Source of the DNA: an uncultured Allomuricauda sp. | Lineage (GTDB): Bacteria; Bacteroidota; Bacteroidia; Flavobacteriales; Flavobacteriaceae | Assembly: GCA_937899065.1 (NCBI GenBank) | Contig: CALBPG010000256.1 | Coordinates: 1-59,139, forward strand | Length of the DNA: 59,139 bases | Reading direction: 5' to 3' | Shown: piece after piece, positions 7,936-15,438 of the stretch | How positions within the stretch are numbered: position 1 is the stretch's first letter | Layout: every line of letters starts with the position of its first letter | Position numbers and translations under genes: made by a program | The notes under the pieces: model-generated | What the model was told of the DNA's origin: nothing | Databases searched by the model: none | What the model saw: only the letters and a program-made list of their open reading frames with translations

Positions 7936-9909
7936 TTGATAACAAAAAACACCATAGACCAAGTATATGAAACCGCCCGAGTTGAGGAGGTTATCGGTGA
8001 TTTTGTACAACTCAAAAAGTCAGGGTCCAATTTCAAGGGGTTGAGTCCTTTTACAGATGAGCGTACCCCTAGTTTTATGGTGTCCCCGGTCAAGCAGATT
8101 TGGAAGGATTTTAGTAGTGGCAAAGGTGGAAATGTCGTGGCTTTCATTATGGAGCACGAACACTTTTCATATCCCGAGGCAATCCGTTACTTGGCGAAAA
8201 AGTATAATATCGAGGTTGAAGAAACCGAGCAAACAGATGCCGAAAAGGAACAGGCTAGCGAGCGTGAGAGTATGTATCTGGTTTCGGAGTACGCCCAAAA
8301 ATATTTTGAAAATACCCTCTGGAATACCGAACCTGGCAAGGCCATTGGGTTGACTTATTTTAAAGAGCGAGGTTTTACGGAAAGTACCATTAAAAAATTC
8401 GGACTGGGGTACAGCTTGGACCAGTGGGAGGCTTTTACCCAAGAAGCTTTGGGGAAGTCATATCAACTCGAATTTTTAGAGAAAACCGGGTTGACCATCG
8501 TCAAACCTCAAAATGACGGTACACAGAAAACCTTCGACCGCTTCAAAGGGCGGGTGATGTTTCCCATCCACTCCATGAGCGGAAGAGTTTTGGGTTTTGG
8601 CGGAAGAATTCTCACCAACGACAAAAAAGCAGCAAAATACCTGAATTCGCCTGAAAGCGATATCTACCATAAAAGCAAAGTGCTCTACGGGATTTATTAT
8701 GCGAAACAAGCTATCGCTAAGGAGGATAATTGTTATTTGGTGGAAGGGTATACCGATGTGATTCAGTTGTTTCAACGCGGCATCGAAAATGTAGTTTCTA
8801 GTAGCGGAACGGCCTTGACTCCCGAGCAGATTCGGCTTATCCACCGGTTAACTAAGAATATCACGGTACTCTTCGATAGTGATGCAGCTGGGTTGCGTGC
8901 TTCCTTGCGAGGCGTTGACTTGATTTTGGAACAGGGAATGAACGTGAAGGTCTGTACTTTCCCAACTGGCGAAGATCCAGATAGTTTTGCCAAAAACAAT
9001 TCTTATGAAGAGGTGGTCGCGTATTTGAAAGAAAATGCAAAAGATTTCATTCAGTTCAAAACGTCACTGTTAACGAAAGAAGCTGCAGGTGACCCTATCA
9101 AGCGAGCAGAAACCATCCGCGATATCGTAGGGAGCATTAGTAAGATTCCCGACCAAATCAAAAAGGAAGTATACATTCAAGAATGTGCTTCCATGATGCA
9201 GATTTCGGAAGATGTGCTGTACAACACTTTAGCCCAAATTGACAAAAAGACGCGGGTTGAGGCACAAAAACGGCAAAAACAGGAGCAAAAAGCCTTTGCA
9301 GTTGTAAAGCCCGACCCGGTTGCTGAAAAAGTTGATGTACAATACGAGCTAGAGCGAAAGATAATTGAGGTTTTACTTTTGTATGGTACTCAAAAACAGG
9401 AGTTTGAGGATTTAATACTCAAAGAAAATGAAGAGGGTGAATTGGTTTTGGAACCCGAAAAAACGGAATCAAAAGTCTACGAGAAAATATATCTTGATTT
9501 GCAGGAAGATGAAATCGAGTTGACGAATGAACGGTTCAGAAAATTGTACTATACCTTGATAGAGTCCTTGAATGAGACCCCTGAATTTAGTTTGAAAAGT
9601 TTTTTGGATTCACTGGACCAGTCATTGGTGAACGATGTTTCCAACATCTTAATGGAAGAGGAACGCTATGAGCTCCACGACTGGGAACGCAAAGACATCT
9701 ATCCCAAAGGAAAAGAATATGGTGTGGCGCAATTAGTGGGTGAAACCATTCTAACGTTTCGGTGCAATCTTATCAAGGCCCGTATCAACGAGCTGCAAGA
9801 AAGGACCAAAGACCAAGTATCGGGTAACGAAGAGGTTCTGGAAGAAATCGTGAATTACCTTCAGCTAAACAAGCTTTTAAATGCCAAACTGAATCGGGTT
9901 TTAGCCTAA
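7936..9909 (+). CDS. dnaG: DNA primase DnaG, zinc ligands replaced
   Basis: DnaG makes RNA primers at the replication fork. At 657 residues it has the N-terminal CHC2-like domain, the catalytic core with a TOPRIM motif (YLVEGYTDV, FDSDAAG; about 240-300) and a C-terminal helicase-binding region. The four expected zinc ligands of the N-terminal domain are absent: GLSPFT and KDFSSG give Ser37, Thr40, Asp58 and Ser61 where Cys/His are normal. The rest of the fold (TPSFMVSP, GKGGN) is kept, which is the usual condition in Bacteroidota. I prefer TTG at 7936 (protein begins ITKNTIDQVYE, as in relatives); an upstream in-frame ATG at 7873 would add 21 hydrophobic residues. Confidence 0.95.
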   Translation: MITKNTIDQVYETARVEEVIGDFVQLKKSGSNFKGLSPFTDERTPSFMVSPVKQIWKDFSSGKGGNVVAFIMEHEHFSYPEAIRYLAKKYNIEVEETEQTDAEKEQASERESMYLVSEYAQKYFENTLWNTEPGKAIGLTYFKERGFTESTIKKFGLGYSLDQWEAFTQEALGKSYQLEFLEKTGLTIVKPQNDGTQKTFDRFKGRVMFPIHSMSGRVLGFGGRILTNDKKAAKYLNSPESDIYHKSKVLYGIYYAKQAIAKEDNCYLVEGYTDVIQLFQRGIENVVSSSGTALTPEQIRLIHRLTKNITVLFDSDAAGLRASLRGVDLILEQGMNVKVCTFPTGEDPDSFAKNNSYEEVVAYLKENAKDFIQFKTSLLTKEAAGDPIKRAETIRDIVGSISKIPDQIKKEVYIQECASMMQISEDVLYNTLAQIDKKTRVEAQKRQKQEQKAFAVVKPDPVAEKVDVQYELERKIIEVLLLYGTQKQEFEDLILKENEEGELVLEPEKTESKVYEKIYLDLQEDEIELTNERFRKLYYTLIESLNETPEFSLKSFLDSLDQSLVNDVSNILMEEERYELHDWERKDIYPKGKEYGVAQLVGETILTFRCNLIKARINELQERTKDQVSGNEEVLEEIVNYLQLNKLLNAKLNRVLA

Positions 9910-9915
9910 AAAAAT

Positions 9916-9940
9916 AGCCCAACATCTATGATGTTGGGCT
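9916..9940. terminator. Bidirectional terminator between dnaG and the response regulator
   Basis: AGCCCAACATC (9916-9926) pairs with GATGTTGGGCT (9930-9940), an 11-bp perfect stem with loop TAT. On the minus strand it is followed by a long T-run, so it mainly ends the response-regulator transcript; both genes converge on it. Confidence 0.8.
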
Positions 9941-9959
9941 TCCCTTAAGGTTGGAGTAT

Positions 9960-10589
9960 TTAGTAAAGCTCTAGTGCCTTTGCTTGTTGCAATAAATCTA
10001 CAAGGTTGTCCACGTTCAATTTTTTCATCAAACGGGCTTTGTAAGTACTTACGGTTTTCTCATTGAGATTAAGTCCTTCAGCAACCTCTTTGTTTCTTTT
10101 GCCACTGGCCAATAATTTAAGTACCTCTACTTCTCTTGAAGAAAGCTTTCTAAAGAATCTTCTTGGTTTTTGAGTACCTTCATCAAAGGCTAGTCTTTGC
10201 GCTAGTTCGTTGGTTATGAACATGTTTCCTTCGGCAACTTTACGAACTGCAGATATAATGTAGTCCAAGTCAGCAGTTTTGGAAAGGTATCCAAAAGCAC
10301 CTGCTCTAATGGTACTTAAGGCATAAACATCTTCAGATTGTCCGCTGTACATCAGCGTCTTTACATCGGGAAAATCTTGCTTCAGCGCACGTAGGGCGGC
10401 TATCCCATTCATTTCAGGAATATCCATCTCCAACATCACAACATCTGGCGTGACTTTCTCCAATACCTCAAACAGTTCGGCTGTAGTGGCAACGTCGGCG
10501 ACGACTTCCATGTCAGCGCTGGTTTCTACGACATGCTTAATGCCAAGACGAACTATGGGGTGGTTGTCAGCAATTAATACTTTTATCAT
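9960..10589 (-). CDS. NarL/FixJ-type response regulator with atypical receiver
   Basis: 209 residues: receiver domain (1-120) and a LuxR-type helix-turn-helix (about 145-205, LSSREVEVLKLLASGKRNKEVAEGLNLNEKTVSTYKARLMKKL). The receiver keeps the switch Ser (MYSG) and Lys (LSKTA). The phosphoacceptor position holds Glu54 (VVMLEMDIP) instead of Asp, and the acidic pair is Asp8-Asn9 rather than Asp-Asp. Glu mimics a phosphorylated Asp in several characterised regulators, so it may act without a kinase; this is inference. No histidine kinase is nearby. An 8-bp-arm inverted repeat lies just upstream of the start. Confidence 0.92.
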   Translation of the reverse strand: MIKVLIADNHPIVRLGIKHVVETSADMEVVADVATTAELFEVLEKVTPDVVMLEMDIPEMNGIAALRALKQDFPDVKTLMYSGQSEDVYALSTIRAGAFGYLSKTADLDYIISAVRKVAEGNMFITNELAQRLAFDEGTQKPRRFFRKLSSREVEVLKLLASGKRNKEVAEGLNLNEKTVSTYKARLMKKLNVDNLVDLLQQAKALELY

Positions 10590-10606
10590 TTGGTTTGGAT
10601 TAAATT

Positions 10607-10624
10607 AAACAGTTAAAACTGTTT
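10607..10624. promoter_or_regulatory. Inverted repeat upstream of the response regulator (possible operator)
   Basis: AAACAGTT (10607-10614) and AACTGTTT (10617-10624) are perfect 8-bp arms with a two-base spacer, 18 bases before the regulator's start codon. LuxR-type domains bind such dyads, so autoregulation is possible. A leader hairpin is the alternative. Confidence 0.45.
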
Positions 10625-10754
10625 AGTACTTATTTACTTACACGGCGTGCGGGCAAGTTAGCTATTTGCTGACGTAAAAATGTGATTTTTTTCTTAAAAC
10701 CTTAAAATTTCTGGGGTTTTTTTCGTTTACCGCTGGGTTTTTTCAGACAAAAAG

Positions 10755-11543
10755 CTACTTTATGTCCTCAGGAATTTCGCATACTGGTATAGGAATCATC
10801 TTATGCATATTGGCAGAATTAAACTGTTTATAGATTCTAAACACTTCTTGCTCCCTACCGTTGAAGTCAGTGAGAGTCTTACCTTTCGCGTCCATAGCCA
10901 TGGCCCATTCCAACTCCGGATAACTGGCTCCAATCTGGTCTTCATCCGTTCTGGAGTCCCCCCACAGTCCGTCGGTGGGCGCGGCGTCCATGATGTCTTG
11001 ATTTACCCCAAGTGATGCACCTAAAGCATACACTTCGGTTTTTAACAAGTCCGCAATCGGACTTAGGTCTACACCACCATCTCCATATTTAGTATAGAAA
11101 CCTACCCCAAAGTCTTCGACTTTATTACCTGTTCCGGCAACCAAGTATTTCTTGAGGGCGGCAAAATAATATAAGGTGGTCATTCGTAATCGGGCACGCG
11201 TGTTGGCCAGTGACATAAATCGCTCTTCTTCGTTATCCACGGGCGGAAGAGCTTCCACGAGGCTATCAAAAACTGGGGTTAGAATAACCGGTTGTCGTTT
11301 TACATTGGAAAAGTTGTCTTGCAACCAATCAATATGCCTGTCGGCACGGGTTACTTGATTCTTGCCTTGATGGATGGGCATTTCAAGGCAAAGCACATCC
11401 AAGCCTGTTTTGGCACACAGCGTAGAGGTCACGGCAGAATCAATTCCTCCTGAAACCCCAACCACAAAACCATTCATTTTTGCAGAGGTTGCATAATCCT
11501 TTAACCAATCTACGATGTACGTGATAACCTTTTCTGTTTGCAT
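10755..11543 (-). CDS. nadE: NAD+ synthase, ammonia-dependent
   Basis: NadE converts deamido-NAD to NAD using ATP and ammonia, the last step of NAD synthesis. The 262-residue protein has the P-loop GVSGGIDSA (residues 29-37), the GTGNKVEDFGVGFYTKYGDGGVDLSPIADL nucleotide/substrate region (about 137-166) and the TDGLWGDSRTDEDQIG segment. It lacks a glutaminase (CN-hydrolase) domain, so free ammonia is the expected nitrogen source. It is transcribed divergently from gldB with 67 bases between start codons, and this order is common in flavobacteria. Confidence 0.96.
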   Translation of the reverse strand: MQTEKVITYIVDWLKDYATSAKMNGFVVGVSGGIDSAVTSTLCAKTGLDVLCLEMPIHQGKNQVTRADRHIDWLQDNFSNVKRQPVILTPVFDSLVEALPPVDNEEERFMSLANTRARLRMTTLYYFAALKKYLVAGTGNKVEDFGVGFYTKYGDGGVDLSPIADLLKTEVYALGASLGVNQDIMDAAPTDGLWGDSRTDEDQIGASYPELEWAMAMDAKGKTLTDFNGREQEVFRIYKQFNSANMHKMIPIPVCEIPEDIK

Positions 11544-11569
11544 GATCTAATCTTTTTGTTCAAATACTA

Positions 11570-11577
11570 TACCTTTG
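11570..11577 (+). promoter_or_regulatory. -7 box of the gldB promoter
   Basis: TACCTTTG at 11570-11577 is an exact TAnnTTTG match, 33 bases before the gldB ATG. No well-spaced TTG -33 element is obvious. Confidence 0.5.
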
Positions 11578-11610
11578 TCCACCGTAAATTTAAAGGGTGT
11601 TGTCTTAATA

Positions 11611-12603
11611 ATGAAGCGGTTATCTAAATTCTTCCGAACACTAATATCCATCATTTTGATGCTATGCATTGGTTTCATGGTTGAAGGATGTAAAAAAGAG
11701 AATGAAATCGAGAAAAAAATCAATGCATTGGAGGTCAATCTCTCCGTTGCGCGATTTGACCGGGATTTCGCAACCACTCCTCCGGAAAAGCTTCCCGAGC
11801 TAAAAGCCAAGTACCCCTATTTGTTTCCTGCACAATACCCTGATAGTACTTGGATAAATAAACTACGGGATACTCTCCAGCAAGAAATTGCCGAAGAAGT
11901 GAACATGGCATTTGACTCTTTTGATGAAACTTCCTTGGCCTTGGAAGATTTTTACAAGCATGTAACCTATTACTTCCCTGGAGAAACGATTCCAAAAGTG
12001 ATAACATTGACCTCTGATGTCAATTATGAAAATCGAGTGATTCTGGCGGATACCCTTTTACTTTTAGGGCTTGACAATTACCTCGGGGCGGATCATCGAT
12101 TTTACCAGAGCGTTCCTCGGTATATCGCCAAAGGATTGGATAAAACTTATTTGGTGTCTGATGTGGCTGGGACCTTCTCAAGAAAAGTGGTTCGTATGCC
12201 ACGTGGAAGAACCTTTTTGGCAAAAATGGTGTACTACGGCAAGCTTCTATATCTCAAGGATAAATTGGTTCCGAAGTTGACCGATTCCCAAAAAATAGGC
12301 TATACGCCAGAAGAATTGGATTGGGCGTTCGCCAACGAAGAACAGATTTGGCGGTATTTTATAGAGAACGAACTCTTATATAGTACCAATGCGGCATTAG
12401 ATGCTAGATTTTTGGACCCAGCACCCTTTTCCAAGTTCCGATTGGCCTTAGACAATCAATCTCCCGGACGACTGGGTCGCTTTTTAGGATGGCAAATCCT
12501 GCGTGCTTTTGTCTCAAAAAATGAAACCTTAACGCTTCAGGAGGTACTTGATTTCCCTGCAGATGAAATCTTGAAGCAATCAAACTACAAACCCAAACGA
12601 TAA
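11611..12603 (+). CDS. gldB: Gliding motility lipoprotein GldB
   Basis: GldB is a cell-envelope lipoprotein needed for gliding in Flavobacterium johnsoniae. This 330-residue protein has a lipoprotein signal peptide ending in the lipobox MVEGC, then VARFDRDFA and LKAKYPYLFPAQYPDSTW (about 45-75), typical of GldB. An upstream in-frame ATG at 11575 lies at the promoter's -7 box, so ATG 11611 is the start. gldC begins two bases after the stop, and the pair is surely co-transcribed. Presence of gldB, gldC and porT in one window supports a gliding/type IX secretion lifestyle. Confidence 0.95.
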   Translation: MKRLSKFFRTLISIILMLCIGFMVEGCKKENEIEKKINALEVNLSVARFDRDFATTPPEKLPELKAKYPYLFPAQYPDSTWINKLRDTLQQEIAEEVNMAFDSFDETSLALEDFYKHVTYYFPGETIPKVITLTSDVNYENRVILADTLLLLGLDNYLGADHRFYQSVPRYIAKGLDKTYLVSDVAGTFSRKVVRMPRGRTFLAKMVYYGKLLYLKDKLVPKLTDSQKIGYTPEELDWAFANEEQIWRYFIENELLYSTNAALDARFLDPAPFSKFRLALDNQSPGRLGRFLGWQILRAFVSKNETLTLQEVLDFPADEILKQSNYKPKR

Positions 12604-12605
12604 AA

Positions 12606-12941
12606 ATGGCTGTAAAACATACTTCAGAAATAAAACTAACAGTTGGACTAGATGAAAATCGAGTTCCAGAAGAACTATATTGGTCTGCACAGGATGGTGG
12701 TGTGGAAAACGAAGAAGTAAAGGCAATGATGCTCTCCGTATGGGATAGTCAAAATCAAGAATCCTTGAAAATTGACCTTTGGACCAAGGATATGCCTGTA
12801 GATGAAATGAAAGTCTTTTTTCATCAAACCTTGGTGACCATGTCTGATACGTTCATGCGCGCAACCCAAGACGAGAAGATGACGGCCACAATGAAGGATT
12901 TTTGTGACTATTTCGCCGAAAAGTTAGAGTTGCAAAAGTGA
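12606..12941 (+). CDS. gldC: Gliding motility protein GldC
   Basis: 111-residue soluble protein beginning MAVKHTSEIKLTVGLDENRVPEELYWSA, with the conserved LDENxVPExIxW segment of GldC. It has no signal peptide. GldC enhances gliding in F. johnsoniae but its biochemical role is not known. It is the second gene of the gldB-gldC operon, two bases downstream of gldB. Confidence 0.95.
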   Translation: MAVKHTSEIKLTVGLDENRVPEELYWSAQDGGVENEEVKAMMLSVWDSQNQESLKIDLWTKDMPVDEMKVFFHQTLVTMSDTFMRATQDEKMTATMKDFCDYFAEKLELQK

Positions 12942-13005
12942 TGCGATTGGTAGTTGTGTTTTCTTTGGGTATTTCTCCATTATAAACTTTTTTTTGTAGG
13001 ATAGG

Positions 13006-13380
13006 ATGAACAACCCCATTGCCAAGCTCGTTTTTGTGTACAATGCCAACTCCGGTAAGAAAAATGCGCTTTTGGATAGTTTGCATAAAGTTTTCAGTCC
13101 TGCTACCTATGATTGCAATTTGTGCGATATCACCTTCGGAGTAGTTCGAGAGAATTCAACCTGGAAAAGGTTTAGAAAGAATAGCCAATATCCCATGGAG
13201 TTTTTGCATCGGGATGAATTCCAAAAGACCTACGCTTCCAAATTTGGATACAAGTTTGAATTTCCTATTGTACTAGCAGAAGGTGAAAAAGGGTTAGAGG
13301 TTTTGATTTCAACCCAAGAACTCAATGGTCTGCAAACATCAGAGGCTTTGATTCGACTCATAGAGGAGCGCACAGCTTAA
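13006..13380 (+). CDS. Conserved hypothetical protein with CxxC
   Basis: 124 residues, no signal peptide or membrane segment. The N-terminus KLVFVYNANSGK is followed by C37-x2-C40 (DCNLCDITFG) and a C-terminal AEGEKGLEVLISTQELN stretch. Similar flavobacterial proteins have been labelled GTPase in databases, but no G motifs are present here and I do not assign a function; the CxxC could be redox active or bind a metal. Its stop codon overlaps the 3' end of engB by four bases in convergent orientation. Confidence 0.78.
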   Translation: MNNPIAKLVFVYNANSGKKNALLDSLHKVFSPATYDCNLCDITFGVVRENSTWKRFRKNSQYPMEFLHRDEFQKTYASKFGYKFEFPIVLAEGEKGLEVLISTQELNGLQTSEALIRLIEERTA

Positions 13381-13991
13381 CGTTGTGTGCCTTGAAATTC
13401 TTTATTGATACTATCGATATATTCCAATAAGGTGTCGCGACCCAAACGACTACTGGAAGAGGTAATGAAATGCGGAGGTGCTTCTTCCCAAACGCCTTCA
13501 ATCAGTTTTTGTAGGTAAGCCTGCGCCTCGCGTTCCACCGCCGCAGGTTTTAACTTATCGGCCTTCGTGAAGATAATAGCAAAGGGAATTCCATTGGTAC
13601 CCAACCATTCCATAAAATCCAAGTCTACTGGTTGCGGCTCATGACGAATATCCACTAATACGAAGGCGGAAACCAGTTGTTTTCGTTATTGAAAGTACTC
13701 CGTGATGAATTTCTGAAAGGTTTTTTTATCCTTTTTGGAAACCCGGGCATATCCATAGCCTGGCAAATCCACCAAAAACCAATTATTGTTGATTCTAAAA
13801 TGATTGATGAGTTGGGTCTTCCCAGGTCTTCCCGATGTCTTGGCCAAACTCTTCCGTTCGGTCAACATGTTTATCAGGGAAGATTTTCCCACATTGGACC
13901 TTCCGATAAAAGCGTATTCCGGAATGGGGTCTTTGGGGCACTTGGCCACATCGGTGTTCGACATGACAAATTCGGCCGACTTGATATGCAT
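13377..13991 (-). pseudogene. engB: Ribosome biogenesis GTPase EngB (YsxC/YihA), interrupted by an in-frame TAA
   Basis: EngB is a GTPase for large-subunit ribosome assembly. The reading frame from ATG 13991 gives [10 protein letters not shown] (G1), SGRPGKTQL (G2) and [10 protein letters not shown] (G3), then TAA at 13686-13688 as codon 102. The same frame continues without a shift through RKQLVSAFVLVDIRHEPQP, FTKADK (G4) and the SSS region (G5), stopping after about 204 codons, the normal length. Only one codon is wrong; relatives have a Lys/Glu/Gln there, so a single base change explains it. The start lies 3 bases after the hydrolase stop. It may be a real nonsense mutation, a base-calling error or a suppressed stop; the otherwise intact motifs show that decay is not advanced. 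Confidence 0.9.
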
Positions 13992-13994
13992 CTG

Positions 13995-14759
13995 TTAAAA
14001 ATTGCGCTTTTCCAACCAAGAATCCAAAATGGCGTTGAACTCATGAGGATGTTCCATCATGGGGGCATGGCCACATTTTTCAATCCAAAACAAATCGGAG
14101 TCTGGCAATAGTTGATGGAACTCTTCCGCAACTTCAGGAGGCGTTACGGTATCATTTTCTCCCCAAATAATACAAGTAGGGGTTTCCATCTTAGGTAAAT
14201 CTTTGCTCATGTTGTGACGAATGGCACTTTTGGCAATGGCCAAGGTCTTTACCAATTTCATACGGTCGTTTACCGTGGCAAATACCTCGTCAACAATTTC
14301 CTTGGTGGCTACGGCAGGGTCGTAAAATACATCCTGCGCTTTCTTCTGGATAAACTCATAATCGCCCCTTCTCGGATACCCATCACCCATGGCTTTTTCA
14401 TACAAACCTGAACTGCCTGTAATGACCAAAGCTTTCACCATTTCAGGAAAAAGCTTGGTGTGCAAAAGTCCAATATGCCCGCCGAGGGAGTTGCCCAAAA
14501 GAATGACATCCTTTAGGTTTTTAAACTCTATGAATTCCTCTAAAAACTTGGCGAAGTTCTTCACCGTGGTCTTCAGCATGGGCATGTCATAAATAGGAAG
14601 CTCCGGAATTAGCACTTGGTATCCCTTCGGTGGAAAATACTCTGAAACCCCTTGGAAATTGCTTAGGCCACCCATCAAGCCATGTAGAATAATCATGGGT
14701 TTACCTTCTCCAAATTCAATGTACCTGAATTTTCCTTCCGTAATGATTTGGTTTTCCAT
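13995..14759 (-). CDS. Alpha/beta-fold hydrolase
   Basis: 254 residues with the alpha/beta-hydrolase layout: oxyanion segment LHGLMGGLSNF (about 25-35), nucleophile elbow LLGNSLGGH with Ser in GNSLGG (about 88-95), acid in WGENDTVTPP (about 199-208) and His in EKCGHAPMMEHP (about 227-238). No signal peptide is present, so it is probably cytoplasmic. The substrate cannot be stated. It precedes engB by three bases in the same direction, a pairing seen in flavobacteria, and the two are likely co-transcribed. Confidence 0.9.
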   Translation of the reverse strand: MENQIITEGKFRYIEFGEGKPMIILHGLMGGLSNFQGVSEYFPPKGYQVLIPELPIYDMPMLKTTVKNFAKFLEEFIEFKNLKDVILLGNSLGGHIGLLHTKLFPEMVKALVITGSSGLYEKAMGDGYPRRGDYEFIQKKAQDVFYDPAVATKEIVDEVFATVNDRMKLVKTLAIAKSAIRHNMSKDLPKMETPTCIIWGENDTVTPPEVAEEFHQLLPDSDLFWIEKCGHAPMMEHPHEFNAILDSWLEKRNF

Positions 14760-14906
14760 CTATCGTTAGTTGGCACGTAGAGGGGCAAATATAGGCAATT
14801 CATATCACACCCCTTAGCCATGACAATCACCAAACAGCAAAGGAAAAAGGACACTTTTGAATCAAAATCAGGGCTATTTGGAGTATCGGGTGGTTATTTA
14901 TTAACA

Positions 14907-14935
14907 AATGTGGTATAAAGTGGAGAAATGTGGAA
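14907..14935 (+). promoter_or_regulatory. MraZ box: three GTGG repeats with 10-bp period
   Basis: GTGG occurs at 14910, 14920 and 14930, each preceded by AAAT or TAAA, giving AAAxGTGGxx three times in helical phase; a further GTGG lies two periods upstream at 14890. This matches the known MraZ operator design of short G-rich repeats every 10 bp and ends 11 bases before the -7 box, so binding would block the promoter of the whole cell-wall operon. Confidence 0.75.
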
Positions 14936-14945
14936 ATAAAATATA

Positions 14946-14953
14946 TATATTTG
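14946..14953 (+). promoter_or_regulatory. -7 box of the mraZ/dcw operon promoter
   Basis: TATATTTG at 14946-14953 is an exact TAnnTTTG match, 30 bases before the mraZ GTG start. The -33 region falls inside the GTGG repeats, consistent with repression by MraZ. Confidence 0.65.
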
Positions 14954-14982
14954 AGTTATAGTTTCTAACCAATTGATTTCGA

Positions 14983-15438
14983 GTGACCCATATCATCGGA
15001 CAACACGATTGTAAAGCAGATGCCAAAGGGAGGGTGATATTGCCCATTTCCCTGAAGAATAAGCTGTTGCCTGTGATGAACGAGGGTTTTGTTATCAAAC
15101 GGTCTGTATTTCAACAATGTCTTGAGCTTTATCCCAAGCATGAATTTGATGAGTTGATGAAGAAGGTGATGAAGAAGAGCAAGATCAATCGAAAGTATGA
15201 TGCTTTTGTGCGAAACTTTGTGGCGGGCATGAAGGAAGTGTCGATAGATGGTGATACCGGTCGTCTGCAAATCCCCAAAAACTTGGTGGAATTTGCAGGA
15301 ATTGGAAAGGAAGTCGTACTCAATGCGGTTTTTGATAAAATCGAGATTTGGGACAAAGCGAAATACGAAAAAGTACTGGCCGAGGGAGAGAAGGATTACG
15401 CTGATTTGGCAGAAGAGATTTTTGAAGATGACGACTAG
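14983..15438 (+). CDS. mraZ: Transcriptional regulator MraZ
   Basis: MraZ represses the division and cell-wall cluster that it heads. The 151-residue protein has the two AbrB-like swapped-hairpin repeats, seen as CKADAKGRVILP (about 10-21) and DGDTGRLQIPKNL (about 88-100), each with the DxxGRxxxP signature. The start is GTG at 14983, giving MTHIIGQHDCK as expected from relatives. The C-terminus is acidic. It overlaps rsmH by 11 bases. The phased GTGG repeats just upstream are its likely target. Confidence 0.96.
   Translation: MTHIIGQHDCKADAKGRVILPISLKNKLLPVMNEGFVIKRSVFQQCLELYPKHEFDELMKKVMKKSKINRKYDAFVRNFVAGMKEVSIDGDTGRLQIPKNLVEFAGIGKEVVLNAVFDKIEIWDKAKYEKVLAEGEKDYADLAEEIFEDDD

Noticed and set aside
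7999..8130. DnaG as a degenerate gene because its zinc cysteines are missing
   Set aside because: The frame is full length with intact TOPRIM motifs, and the same substitution pattern is usual in this phylum.
13006..13380. GTPase function for the conserved hypothetical protein
   Set aside because: None of the GTP-binding motifs (GxxxxGKS, DxxG, NKxD) is present; the database label is probably a neighbourhood carry-over from engB.
13377..13655. C-terminal half of engB as a separate gene starting at GTG 13655
   Set aside because: It is the direct in-frame continuation of the engB sequence after the TAA and has no start signal of its own.
15248..15427. N-terminal extension of rsmH by 60 residues
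   Set aside because: It only translates the end of mraZ in another frame; RsmH proteins begin at the MTTSGYHNPVLL position (ATG 15428).
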